From Woeseiaceae bacterium (GTDB lineage Bacteria; Pseudomonadota; Gammaproteobacteria; Steroidobacterales; Woeseiaceae): 41,989 nt of DNA. This document shows positions 9,489 through 18,218 of this stretch, one piece after another. The notes under the pieces are model-generated. The model did not search any database, was not told the origin of the DNA, and saw only the letters and a list, made by a program, of their open reading frames with translations. Where the stretch lies: assembly GCA_028289545.1 (NCBI GenBank), contig JANQPG010000017.1:1-41989 (forward strand), written 5' to 3'. Position numbers and translations under genes: made by a program. Position 1 is the stretch's first letter. Each line of letters starts with the position of its first letter.

Positions 9489-10385
9489 ATGAGCAAAGCG
9501 ACCGCACGTAACGATCAGAGCTCGTCGAACGTAGCTAACCTGGAGGACAGGCTCCGGAATAAGTCAAATTCCGCGGCGATGGAGACCGAGTTCGACCTTG
9601 AGATGTCGGAACTCGCGCTGACCACCGAATACGGCTACTACGTCGAACTCTCGGCGGCAAAGGACGTCGGCGACTTCAAGCGACGTATCGACAACGCCAT
9701 CAAACGGCTGGGTTTCTCCGACTTTGCGTTCGTGCGGCTTGCCGCCGCCGAAGACTCGGGCGAGCTGATTACCGTAAACCCGGCGCTGATGGACGCCTAC
9801 TACAAGGCCGGGCTTTACGAGAACGACATGGCCATCCAGCATGCGGCGCAGGACGTACAACACTTCTTTCGTTCGACGATCAACGAATACGTGTTTCAGA
9901 TCCCGTTCACCTGCGACCTGACGCGCTCCATGCGCCAGACCGACGAGCTGAACCGCTCCTTCGGTTACTACGACTACTACAACGTCCCGTCGAAGGCGAA
10001 GAACGGTAACGGCAACGTCGTCCTGTCGGTAACGCGACGCGGGATGATGCCTGCGGCGCTCAAGCGCAAGGTGAAGGACTGCTATTCCGATCTCCAACTC
10101 CTCTGCGACGCCATCGATTACATATCGATGACAAAATTTCCCGACGATCTGCTGGGACCGGACGATCAGCAGCCGCGCGAAGTGAAGATCAACCCCCGGC
10201 CGCTGCTGGTACTCGATATGCTGGCTAATCGTGATCTCAACATTACCGAAGTGGCCGGCGAGCTCGGTATCAACGTCGTTACGGCCAACCGGCATCTGCA
10301 GGCCGCGCGGAAAGCCTTTGGCGTCAGAACCAACCATGCAGCGATCAAGCAGGGTGTTCTGAACAAGCTCATTAAGTACAAGTAA
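9489..10385 (+). CDS. LuxR-family regulator with autoinducer-binding-like domain
   Basis: The protein has 298 residues. After about 45 low-complexity residues, residues about 50-215 match the LuxR autoinducer-binding fold: an early helix (DVGDFKRRIDNAIKRLGFSDF), then YKAGLYENDMAIQHA and the NRSFGYYDYYNVPSK region. The C-terminal 65 residues form a GerE/LuxR helix-turn-helix (INPRPLLVLDMLANRDLNITEVAGELGINVVTANRHLQ). No LuxI-type synthase is in the window, so it may be a solo receptor. It lies 43 bp upstream of the P450 in the same direction and is the natural candidate regulator of the P450 and receptor. Ligand unknown. Confidence 0.85.
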   Translation: MSKATARNDQSSSNVANLEDRLRNKSNSAAMETEFDLEMSELALTTEYGYYVELSAAKDVGDFKRRIDNAIKRLGFSDFAFVRLAAAEDSGELITVNPALMDAYYKAGLYENDMAIQHAAQDVQHFFRSTINEYVFQIPFTCDLTRSMRQTDELNRSFGYYDYYNVPSKAKNGNGNVVLSVTRRGMMPAALKRKVKDCYSDLQLLCDAIDYISMTKFPDDLLGPDDQQPREVKINPRPLLVLDMLANRDLNITEVAGELGINVVTANRHLQAARKAFGVRTNHAAIKQGVLNKLIKYK

Positions 10386-10428
10386 CGGTTTTCAAGACGG
10401 CGCGTTCGACAAACCCGTGAAAGAGTGT

Positions 10429-11640
10429 ATGGCAGAGTTCGAACCGCCTCGTATCGACCTCCTGTCCAAGGACGTCGTTGCGGACCCGTATCCCACGTAC
10501 GCGTGGCTGCTGGACAAGCACCCGGTCTGCGAGATCGAGCCGGGCCCCGTTTGGGCCGTCTGTCGCTTCGACGACGTCCAGTTTGTCCTGGACACCCCCG
10601 AGATCTTTTCGGCTTCAGCCGCCGACGCGCTCTACAACACCGAAGCGCCCAGGGACGAGCGACCACCCCCTCGACTGATCAGCGCGCAGGACCCGCCGGA
10701 CCACGGCAAGTATCAGGGTCTCGTCAACAAAGCCTTCCTCGACAAGGCGACCAAACCGCTGATCCCGTTGATGCGGGACACGGCGCGATCGCTGTTGCGA
10801 CAATTCGAGGGGCCAACTCCCGTCGACTTTGTCCGGCACTTCACCTATCCCTTCGTGGGCGCGATCATCAACCGGATCGTCGGTCTCGAAGACCACCCGC
10901 AGGACCCCGGGGAACTGCGGGAATGGCTGTTGCTGGAAGAGCGCGTTTCGTTGTCGCAGGACGACGAGGCGTTTAACCAGGCCTTCGACGCTGCGGTCGC
11001 ACGGCAGAACCGCTATTTTCTCAATGTGATGAACGAGCGGCGGCAGCGCCCCCGAGACGACCTCGTGACCCTGCTCGTCGAAGCGGAAGTCGACGGCAGC
11101 AAGCTTTCCGACGATGACATTTTCAGCTTGCTCCGCCTACTCGTCTCTGCAGGTTTTGTCACAACCGTTCACATGTTCAGCCATGCGGTCGTGCTGTTGT
11201 CGAAAAGAGCGGATCTGGTCGCTGAGCTCAAGGATGCGCCGGACTCGATCCCTGCATTTGTCGAAGAGCTGCTCCGTTTCGCCCCCTCCGTCCTTGCAAC
11301 CGTTCGAACGACCACGCAGGCCGTGGAGCTGGCCGGTGTCGAGATACCCGCCGGCGAAACCGTCGTACCCTTGATCGCGGCCGCAAACCGCGATCCGTCG
11401 GCATTCTCCAATCCCCACCGCTTCGACATCACCCGGCCGCGAAACGGAAGGCACCTCTCATTCGGCTATGGGATACACACCTGCCTGGGTGCGGCCCTCG
11501 CCCGCCTCGAGTTGCGCATCGCGCTCGAGGCACTGCTCGGCAGCTACATGCACATCGTCTGTCCACCTGACGGCCAGATAGCGCGCATTCATACCCTGTT
11601 CCTGCGCGGCATCACCGAGCTGCCGGTGCGCCTGTATTGA
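10429..11640 (+). CDS. Cytochrome P450
   Basis: A soluble bacterial P450 of 403 residues. The haem-binding loop is F345-G-Y-G-I-H-T-C352, with C352 the thiolate ligand. The K-helix ExxR is in VEELLRF and the C-helix region has DPPDHGKYQGLVNKAF. The I-helix reads S-A241-G-F-V244-T-T246, so the usual acidic residue of the acid-alcohol pair is replaced by valine while the threonines remain. The ATG at 10429 follows AAAGAG; an in-frame GTG at 10417 adds four residues. Redox partners are not encoded nearby. Position between a LuxR regulator and a TonB-dependent receptor suggests modification of an imported or signalling compound (inference). Confidence 0.93.
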   Translation: MAEFEPPRIDLLSKDVVADPYPTYAWLLDKHPVCEIEPGPVWAVCRFDDVQFVLDTPEIFSASAADALYNTEAPRDERPPPRLISAQDPPDHGKYQGLVNKAFLDKATKPLIPLMRDTARSLLRQFEGPTPVDFVRHFTYPFVGAIINRIVGLEDHPQDPGELREWLLLEERVSLSQDDEAFNQAFDAAVARQNRYFLNVMNERRQRPRDDLVTLLVEAEVDGSKLSDDDIFSLLRLLVSAGFVTTVHMFSHAVVLLSKRADLVAELKDAPDSIPAFVEELLRFAPSVLATVRTTTQAVELAGVEIPAGETVVPLIAAANRDPSAFSNPHRFDITRPRNGRHLSFGYGIHTCLGAALARLELRIALEALLGSYMHIVCPPDGQIARIHTLFLRGITELPVRLY

Positions 11641-11696
11641 TACCGCTCTAAAACGATACCGCTTCTACTGACGTTGACGATCCTTGGGGGATAGCA

Positions 11697-13907
11697 ATGT
11701 ACGCATGCAGAATCACCAGAGACACCGTTATTGCTGCAATGGCAGCTACGTTCGTTCTACTACCGCTGACCGGCTCCGCCGAAGACGATGAACACGTCCT
11801 CGACGAAGTGATCGTAACCGCACAGAAACGCGAGCAGTCGCTGCAGGACGCGCCGATCGCCATTTCGGTCATGGACGACGAGCAGATGGAAAGGCAGCGT
11901 ATAGGTGATATCAAGGCGCTGGAGGCTGGCGCAATCCCGTATCTGCGCGTCGTTCCGGTCGGCAACACGACCTCGAACCTGATCGTTGCGATTCGCGGCA
12001 ACGCCCCGGGCGACCCGAGTGAGGTGACCCGCGACACGGCTGTCGCCCTGTATCTCGATGGCGTCTACCTTGCGCGCTCGCAGGGGCTCGGTCTCGACCT
12101 GATCGACCTCGAGCGCATCGAAGTGCTGCGAGGCCCTCAGGGGAGCCTGTTCGGCCGCAACGCCATTGGCGGCGCCGTGAGCCTGGTCTCGAAAAAGCCC
12201 ACCGGCGAATTCGGCTTCCGGCAAAGCGTGGACTTCGGCCGCTTTGACGAGTTGAAACACATTACGCGCATCGACCTACCGCGAATCGGCAATTTGAGCG
12301 CCAAACTCGACTACGTACACTCCGAGCGCGACGGCTGGGTGGAAAATACGGCGCCCGGACAGGCCGACTACACGGAATACCGCAAGGACGGCGGCCGGCT
12401 GGCACTCTACTGGGAGGCCAGCGACGCCTTGAGTGTCGACTATAGCTTCGACATGTCGAACGCCAGCACAGCGCAGAACTACTTCCAGTTCTTCTCCGAC
12501 AGACTCGGTTTGTTCGGCGACGAACCCGACCGGCAAAGCGAAACCCGCCTCCCGGCAATTCTGCAGCCGACCCGGAGCAAACATTCGGGTCATCGTCTCA
12601 CCGTGGGGTGGGACCTATCGGAAAACCTGCGCTTCGAATCGATCAGCGGTTATCGCGACCTCGAAGAAGACAGCGACAACAACTATCTGGGTGTTCTGTA
12701 TTTCAACGGTCTCAACGACTCGTCGGTCATGGACCAGGACCAGTTCACGCAGGAGTTCCAGTTCATCGGCACAAGTGATCGCGTTGAGTGGGCGGCAGGG
12801 CTTTACTACCTCAGAGAAGACCTGTCCAAGACGCTGCAGAGCTTCTTTACCGTGGATCTGTTCGGTGTGTTCGGCGGCCCACCCTTGAGCCTGATCTCGC
12901 CACCGACCACCTTCGATGCGCTGGCCTCCGGCGCCGACGTGCCGCCGCGCATCATCGATTCGGAAGCGCGCTCGGTCGCTGCCTATGGCCAGGCGACCTG
13001 GAACCCGGACGTTCTCAACGATGCGCTGCGCCTGACGCTGGGCTTGCGTTACACCGAGGACGAACGCTCTTCGACCCGCTTTCAGACGGGGTTGAGCGCC
13101 ACCGATCAGGACTCCGACCACCTCGACACGACACTGGCCATCGAGTATGCATGGACGGATTCGCTCTCCACCTACGCGAAGTGGAGCACCGGCTACAAGG
13201 CCGGCGGCGTCAATACGCGATCCGTCAGCTTTGCGCCCTTCGAGGAGGAAACGGCTGAAACGCTCGAGTTTGGGCTCAAGTCCGAATTCTGGCAGCAAAG
13301 AGCCCGGCTCAACGCCGCGCTGTTTTTTACGGAATACGATGACCTCCAGCTCGATTTCCTGGACCCAGTCAACCCGACCATCGTCGAGACGATCAACGCG
13401 GCCAGAAAAGTCGACGTTGACGGTCTGGAAATCGATCTGACCGTCACGCCGCTCGAAGGCTTGCTGATCGGGGCCAGTTACTCCTATCTTGACGACGACA
13501 TCCCGCTGCAGCCGAATCCGGTTGCCGGCGGCCTGCTGCAGCAGTTCTACGTGCCGCTGGCGCCGAAACACGCCGGGGCCGTAACTCTCGACTACCGTTT
13601 CCAGCCGTGGAGTTTCGGTACCCTCAACGCGCACCTGGGCATGACCTCGACGGACGATTTCTTCTACGGGCCGCTCGTGGGTGAACAGCGAACGGATTCA
13701 TACACACTATGGAACGCTCGCCTGACGCTCGCGGACATCCCGGTCGGTAACGACAGCACGCTTAAGGTCGCCCTCTGGGGCGAAAACCTTACGGACGAGG
13801 AATACGTTGTGTTCGCGTTCCCGGTCGGCAATCCGGCCGTTTCGATCGCCAACGCGTTCGGGGATCCGCGGACTTACGGGGTGAGCGTTACGTACGGGTT
13901 TCGATAA
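11697..13907 (+). CDS. TonB-dependent receptor, siderophore/small-molecule type
   Basis: The protein has 736 residues. A signal peptide ends near residue 28 (GSA|ED). The TonB box DEVIVTAQKR is at about 36-45. The plug spans about 45-165, with VALYLDGVYLARSQGLGLDLIDLERIEVLRG-type sequence, and the barrel runs to the terminal F-R. It lacks an STN domain, unlike the 1064-residue receptor. The sequence resembles the large family of marine proteobacterial receptors often annotated as ferric-siderophore receptors, but the substrate cannot be assigned. A GGGGGAT ribosome site precedes the ATG. It starts 56 bp after the P450 and probably shares its transcript. Confidence 0.92.
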   Translation: MYACRITRDTVIAAMAATFVLLPLTGSAEDDEHVLDEVIVTAQKREQSLQDAPIAISVMDDEQMERQRIGDIKALEAGAIPYLRVVPVGNTTSNLIVAIRGNAPGDPSEVTRDTAVALYLDGVYLARSQGLGLDLIDLERIEVLRGPQGSLFGRNAIGGAVSLVSKKPTGEFGFRQSVDFGRFDELKHITRIDLPRIGNLSAKLDYVHSERDGWVENTAPGQADYTEYRKDGGRLALYWEASDALSVDYSFDMSNASTAQNYFQFFSDRLGLFGDEPDRQSETRLPAILQPTRSKHSGHRLTVGWDLSENLRFESISGYRDLEEDSDNNYLGVLYFNGLNDSSVMDQDQFTQEFQFIGTSDRVEWAAGLYYLREDLSKTLQSFFTVDLFGVFGGPPLSLISPPTTFDALASGADVPPRIIDSEARSVAAYGQATWNPDVLNDALRLTLGLRYTEDERSSTRFQTGLSATDQDSDHLDTTLAIEYAWTDSLSTYAKWSTGYKAGGVNTRSVSFAPFEEETAETLEFGLKSEFWQQRARLNAALFFTEYDDLQLDFLDPVNPTIVETINAARKVDVDGLEIDLTVTPLEGLLIGASYSYLDDDIPLQPNPVAGGLLQQFYVPLAPKHAGAVTLDYRFQPWSFGTLNAHLGMTSTDDFFYGPLVGEQRTDSYTLWNARLTLADIPVGNDSTLKVALWGENLTDEEYVVFAFPVGNPAVSIANAFGDPRTYGVSVTYGFR

Positions 13908-13914
13908 GGTAGAG

Positions 13915-13932
13915 ATCGCGTCGGAGCGCGAT
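13915..13932. terminator. Small hairpin between convergent genes
   Basis: Six-bp perfect arms (ATCGCG and CGCGAT) around a six-base loop, in the 45-bp gap between the second receptor and the converging sigma gene. There is no T-run. It may act as a weak bidirectional terminator. Confidence 0.3.
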
Positions 13933-13952
13933 ATCGGCGGCTTTCGACTCGG

Positions 13953-14621
13953 CTACTCATAGTCGTCGAAGTCATTAAGGACGATATCGCGCTCCTCACA
14001 ATACTGCAGCATGAGCTTCCACCCTAACGCGGCATAGTTCGCTACCGCTTTCTCGGAGAGCTTCATCGCTGCGGCAATCTCGCGGCAGCTTTCACCCCAG
14101 ACGCGCCGCCTGACAAACGCTTCCTGGTAGCGCAGCGGCAACGCCGAGATGGCGACACTGAGAACGTCCAGCTTCTGTTGCAGCATCATCCGGTGTTCCG
14201 GAGAGCAGACATCGTCCGACACCGCGTATTCATCCATATCCGGCATCGAGTCGGTTTCGGTGTGCTTCCGGCCACGGTAAAACATTGACAGAATGAGGTT
14301 GCGGGCCGTTGTGAAGAGGAACCCCCTCGGCGAATGCACCATCTTTCCGCTGTTGAGGTGCCGGATCGTGCAGATAAAAGTTTCCTGTACGACATCGTCG
14401 GCGTGCGCACGCTGATAACCCGGCACTAGCCGTTGAACGTAGTTTCTCAGCGCCTGCTCGTGCTCCTCGTAGAGTGACGCAGCAATCTCCCTGCCCTTCG
14501 CCGACATCCGCTGAGTGCTCCCCCGCTGCTCATGACTATTGTCTGTGATCGCTTGTAAGGATAGCGAAACAGGTGGGAAATAACCACTAGTGGGAAGTTC
14601 ACTGTGATGCAAGGATTCCAT
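13953..14621 (-). CDS. Second FecI-type ECF sigma factor, paralogue of the first
   Basis: The protein has 222 residues with sigma region 2 (SLYEEHEQALRNYVQRLVPG, HADDVVQETFICTIRHL, TTARNLILSMFYRGRK) and region 4 (LPLRYQEAFVRRRVWGESCREIA, then KLSEKAVANYAALGWKL). From SLYxEHE to the C-terminus it aligns without gaps to the factor at 8603-9214, about two thirds identical by eye. No FecR gene adjoins it. The ATG at 14621 overlaps the end of the GntR gene by 23 bases. A second in-frame ATG at 14507, behind GGGGGAG, would remove a non-conserved 38-residue N-terminus and is a real alternative. It converges on the TonB receptor at 11697 and may control it. Confidence 0.9.
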   Translation of the reverse strand: MESLHHSELPTSGYFPPVSLSLQAITDNSHEQRGSTQRMSAKGREIAASLYEEHEQALRNYVQRLVPGYQRAHADDVVQETFICTIRHLNSGKMVHSPRGFLFTTARNLILSMFYRGRKHTETDSMPDMDEYAVSDDVCSPEHRMMLQQKLDVLSVAISALPLRYQEAFVRRRVWGESCREIAAAMKLSEKAVANYAALGWKLMLQYCEERDIVLNDFDDYE

Positions 14622-15273
14622 AAAGGTCCGGAACGAGTTGTCTTCGCCGATCGTGATACGCCGCGACGGCTTCGCGCAGCGTCTCCCGGTTCTCGGCCGT
14701 GTCGTCGCCCGTTAGCAGCTCGCAAAAAACCTGCAGCTCGCCCGCCACGTTGACAAAATGCCGGCACTCGAGCACGCGAAGGTAGTACATGCGCTCGTTG
14801 GCGGCCTGGACGAGCTCCATGATGTCCTGCCTGCCGGACCGCTCGACGATGCTGTAAAACAGCGCACCGGTGTAGGCTGCCAGCGTGACGTTGCTCAGCT
14901 CTCGGCGGGCGAGTTTGCGTTTGAGCTGCCCTATGACGGACTCCGCCTTGCCGCAATCCTCTGTCGCATGGTCGAGCGCCGACATGACAACCGCTCGGTT
15001 GCAGTCGTAGAGCCCGGCAATGGCACTTTCGTCGGGGCGCCATGCGAAGTACCCCATCCTGGCGCCCGGAATGGCCCAGCCCTCCGAGGTCAGACGAGAG
15101 CAGGCCTCTTTTACAGGTGAAACGCCCATGCCGAGACGATCGGCAATCACCTCGATCGGGATCTGTCGGCCGGGCGGCAGCTGGTAGTCGCCGAGGCTGG
15201 CCTTTAGAACCTGATAGGCTCGCGAATATTCGTTTGCCGCTACGTTCACCGGTTTTTGTCCCAGATATGCCAC
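14599..15273 (-). CDS. GntR-family transcriptional regulator (FCD-like)
   Basis: The protein has 224 residues. The N-terminal winged helix-turn-helix reads YQLPPGRQIPIEVIADRLGMGVSPVKEACSRL, the hallmark of GntR proteins. The C-terminal half is all-helical and FCD-like (RAVVMSALDHATED..., ending in a helical hairpin), the usual effector-binding part. The start is a GTG at 15273. It overlaps the downstream sigma factor, suggesting translational coupling and joint control of this locus. Effector and operator are unknown. Confidence 0.88.
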   Translation of the reverse strand: MAYLGQKPVNVAANEYSRAYQVLKASLGDYQLPPGRQIPIEVIADRLGMGVSPVKEACSRLTSEGWAIPGARMGYFAWRPDESAIAGLYDCNRAVVMSALDHATEDCGKAESVIGQLKRKLARRELSNVTLAAYTGALFYSIVERSGRQDIMELVQAANERMYYLRVLECRHFVNVAGELQVFCELLTGDDTAENRETLREAVAAYHDRRRQLVPDLYGILASQ

Positions 15274-15399
15274 TCGGACATGGGCTTGTAGGGTAAAGGA
15301 ATGAGGTACAGCCAGCGCCTACTCGATCGGGTAGGTCACCGTGGAGACAGTGCGGCAGTGGTGCGGCCTTGCGGTCACACGGAAGCTAAAAGGGGTCTG

Positions 15400-17646
15400 C
15401 TAACGCCCCACCCGCGCACTCACGTTACGGTAGTAACGAATCAACCCTTGCTCCAACGCCATCATCTCCGGCGAATCGCAAGCCCGCTCCGCCATAGCGC
15501 GTTGCGTACTCCTGACGAGCGAGCTGAGGCGCGCATCGTTCAGCGCCGCGTCCATGAAGCGCGCGTCACTGGTACGAAAATCCGAGCGCCACACCTGGTT
15601 GAACATGGCGGCCAGCCTTTGTGGCACGGCGTACTCGTCCCTTGTCGTCCAGTTCTTCACGCGCGATATCTCGACGCCGAACCGGTCGCGCGTCACCGTA
15701 GTCTGGCCTTGCAACACCTCGAACCGAGCCGGGTTTGCGCCGAGGCAATCCGGGTACGTAGTCCCATACTCCAGCAGAAACGTGCCCAGGGTCACGTGAA
15801 CGGCCGACAGGTTGTCGATCTCAGCGCGCATCGTGCGCGCCTCCTGCGGCATGATCATGCTGAGGCTCTGCGCGGCCAGTCCCAGCAACGGCTTGAGGCC
15901 TTGCATGTATTCGCGGTCGAGTGCAATGAGCCGAGCTGTTTCTCCGTTGACGGCCGCATTCAGGTAGTCACCGGCCGGCAGGCGGCGGAACGGCGCCTCC
16001 GCCGCCAGGCGTTCGCTCAGCAATTCGTCGATATCCCGCATTGCACGCTCGCCGAGGTCGCCCGGCCCAAAATAGTCGGTCTCGAAGGCAATCAACGTTG
16101 TCGTTGTCGTGCGGCTTTCGAGTTCCTCGAGCAACGTGTCGTCGAGCCGGTCCTGCAGGTTTCGACGCTGATCGACCACGTCTTCCCATGCATCCTCCAG
16201 GTCACCCACCGCCAGCAGGTCGCCGTAGCGAGAGCGCATCTCGGCCGCAAAGATTACCTGCGCCGCAAGCTGCTCCAGGCTTCGGTCCTTTTTGTCGAGC
16301 CGCGCATCGGCGAGTTGTTCGAGTTCAGACTCGAAGCTATCCGCCAGCTCCTCGACACGATCCTCAAAATCTTCCGCAATGCTTTTGCAATGCGAGGCCT
16401 TCGACAACGGACATGCCGAACCGCTGTCGATCCCGTGCGCCCACGCCAGCATGAAGCGCGCTTCGTCGGGCCGGCTGGCCTCAGCGGCGTAGATTTCCGC
16501 CGCGGGACGCAGGTAGGTATCGAGTTTCTCCTGCGCGCCTTCGGTATCGTCGGCGTCCGCCAGCGCCAGCAGGAGATCGAAACGTTCGCTGTATTCGTCG
16601 TACATGGCGAGCTTCTGTTCACGCCTTTCCCGTTCGCCCAGCACGTCGCGACGCGCCGCGAACAGCGGATCTAGCGACCGTAGCTCTTGGCCGAGCCTGG
16701 CCAGACCAAAGTCTCGCCAGCGTGCCTCGAGTAAATCGAGTTGGCGGCCGCTGAGCGCAACGTCGTCGGCGAGCGTCGCTGAGATGTCATCGACCCATAG
16801 AGCGGCGACAGCGGTTTCGAGCCGCCGCAAATGATAGTCCTGGTAAGTCCGCGCGTCGGCCACCATGAACGAGACCTGATCAGCCTGCTGACCGAGGCGA
16901 CGGTCGTCGGGCCGGCACGCACCGCGTAACAGGCCGGAGCCCTGCTTGAGCGCATCGGCCGCAACGGTCTCATACGGTGCGCCAAACGCATCTTCGAAGC
17001 CCGGATCTTCGAAGGCCAGGAGAGCGTCGGCCACGGGGCGTCCCCGGCTCTTCAATTCCAGGGCACTGTCGAGCCACTCGGCAAGATCGCGGGGGCACTT
17101 GCCATCTACCGCCTGCGACCGCCAATTGCTCAGCGCCGATACCGTCTCGACCAGGTGAGTTAGCGCGCCGCGATCGCGTTTCGCGGCGAGCACGCCTTTA
17201 GCCTCTCGGGAGCCTCGGGCTCCGCGACGGCCAAGGCGGTACATCGCAACAAGCGCGTTGTCGTCCGCCAGCATGAGCTCGATCTCGAGCTCACCAAGCC
17301 GGTTGCCCGATTCTGTGGTAACCGACACGAGCCCCAGCGCCGGATCGAATTCGCCAACCAGTGGAATGTCGACGTCTATCTCACCCAGCCGGGTCCGGGT
17401 TCCTTCGACGTCGTGAAGGACCAGTGTGCCGCTGACCGAGCCATTCTCGTTGTCGAGCGAAAGCGTAACCGGCCGAAGTAAGCGCGCATTCATCACGAGG
17501 CCCGTCCACTCGCCGTGGAAGTTTCCGATTTGTGACGGCTTTTTCGTGTACGACCGATCGCCGTCGCCCTCCCCGCTGGCGGATTCGCCGCAGCCAAGAA
17601 GCGAGAACAGGCAGATCAGAAGAACGGGAGTTTTCAGTGTGCGCAA
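15400..17646 (-). CDS. Large predicted lipoprotein of unknown function
   Basis: The protein has 748 residues. A TTG at 17646 is chosen because it sits 8 bases after GGAGAG and gives a textbook lipoprotein signal, MRTLKTPVLLICLFSLLGC, with lipid-modified C19. Residues about 40-150 look beta-rich (FHGEWTGLVMNARLLRPVTLSL, VSGTLVLHDVEGTRT). The rest is strongly acidic and helical with possible coiled coil (WRDFGLARLGQELRSLDPLFAARRDVLGERE). I do not recognise the family. A 457-residue frame on the opposite strand (15301-16674) is a shadow. The gene lies upstream of the GntR gene on the same strand, 126 bp apart. Confidence 0.8.
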   Translation of the reverse strand: MRTLKTPVLLICLFSLLGCGESASGEGDGDRSYTKKPSQIGNFHGEWTGLVMNARLLRPVTLSLDNENGSVSGTLVLHDVEGTRTRLGEIDVDIPLVGEFDPALGLVSVTTESGNRLGELEIELMLADDNALVAMYRLGRRGARGSREAKGVLAAKRDRGALTHLVETVSALSNWRSQAVDGKCPRDLAEWLDSALELKSRGRPVADALLAFEDPGFEDAFGAPYETVAADALKQGSGLLRGACRPDDRRLGQQADQVSFMVADARTYQDYHLRRLETAVAALWVDDISATLADDVALSGRQLDLLEARWRDFGLARLGQELRSLDPLFAARRDVLGERERREQKLAMYDEYSERFDLLLALADADDTEGAQEKLDTYLRPAAEIYAAEASRPDEARFMLAWAHGIDSGSACPLSKASHCKSIAEDFEDRVEELADSFESELEQLADARLDKKDRSLEQLAAQVIFAAEMRSRYGDLLAVGDLEDAWEDVVDQRRNLQDRLDDTLLEELESRTTTTTLIAFETDYFGPGDLGERAMRDIDELLSERLAAEAPFRRLPAGDYLNAAVNGETARLIALDREYMQGLKPLLGLAAQSLSMIMPQEARTMRAEIDNLSAVHVTLGTFLLEYGTTYPDCLGANPARFEVLQGQTTVTRDRFGVEISRVKNWTTRDEYAVPQRLAAMFNQVWRSDFRTSDARFMDAALNDARLSSLVRSTQRAMAERACDSPEMMALEQGLIRYYRNVSARVGR

Positions 17647-17760
17647 CGGATTTCTCTCCGGCAAAACGTGCTGGCAAGGTTATCCTACTCGATCGCACAA
17701 GAGTACGAGACGGGCAGCTCGAAGTACCGCAGCTATCGGGCCTTGCAAGGAAGGGTCACT

Positions 17761-18177
17761 ATGAAACCAAGAATCAGCATGATTACGCTCGGGGTTGTCG
17801 ATCTCGGGCGATCGATCGAGTTCTACGAGAAAAAGCTGGGCTTCCCGCGGCTGGAATCGCCGCCGGAGGTAGCGTTCTTTACCTTGAACGGCACCTGGCT
17901 CGGCCTTTACGGCCGCGAGGCCCTTGCCGAAGACGCGAATGTCCCGCCCGAAGGCAGCGGATTCAACAGCTTCGCGTTGGCCTACAACGTGGCCTCGGAA
18001 GCCGAAGTCGACGAAACCCTGAGAGAAGCGGTAGCTGCGGGCGCCACGCTCGCAAAACCGGCGCAAAAAGTGTTCTGGGGCGGTTACTCGGGTTACTTCA
18101 AGGACCCGGACGGGCACCTCTGGGAGGTCGCGCATAATCCCTTCGAGTGGATAGGGCCCAGGGATCCTGATACTTGA
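17761..18177 (+). CDS. VOC-superfamily (glyoxalase-fold) protein
   Basis: A 138-residue single VOC domain: paired beta-alpha-beta-beta-beta modules beginning ITLGVVDLGRSIEFYEKKLGF and ending GYFKDPDGHLWEVAHNP. The C-terminal DPDGHLWE contains the E often used as a metal ligand. Such proteins are dioxygenase-, glyoxalase- or resistance-like; no specific reaction can be given. The ATG at 17761 is favoured by GGAAGGG seven bases upstream and by family length over earlier in-frame codons. It diverges from the lipoprotein gene. Confidence 0.85.
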   Translation: MKPRISMITLGVVDLGRSIEFYEKKLGFPRLESPPEVAFFTLNGTWLGLYGREALAEDANVPPEGSGFNSFALAYNVASEAEVDETLREAVAAGATLAKPAQKVFWGGYSGYFKDPDGHLWEVAHNPFEWIGPRDPDT

Positions 18178-18218
18178 TCCCGGCACTGATCGGCAAGTGC
18201 GGAGCTAACCGGAAGCCC

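Noticed and set aside
9564..10337. 257-codon minus-strand open frame
   Set aside because: Shadow of the LuxR-type regulator, Val/Arg/His rich.
12615..13634. 339-codon minus-strand open frame
   Set aside because: Shadow of the TonB-dependent receptor; the receptor frame has clear motifs.
15301..16674. 457-codon plus-strand open frame
   Set aside because: It is antisense to the lipoprotein gene, Arg/His/Val-rich in the way of reverse-frame shadows, and lacks a domain or ribosome site.
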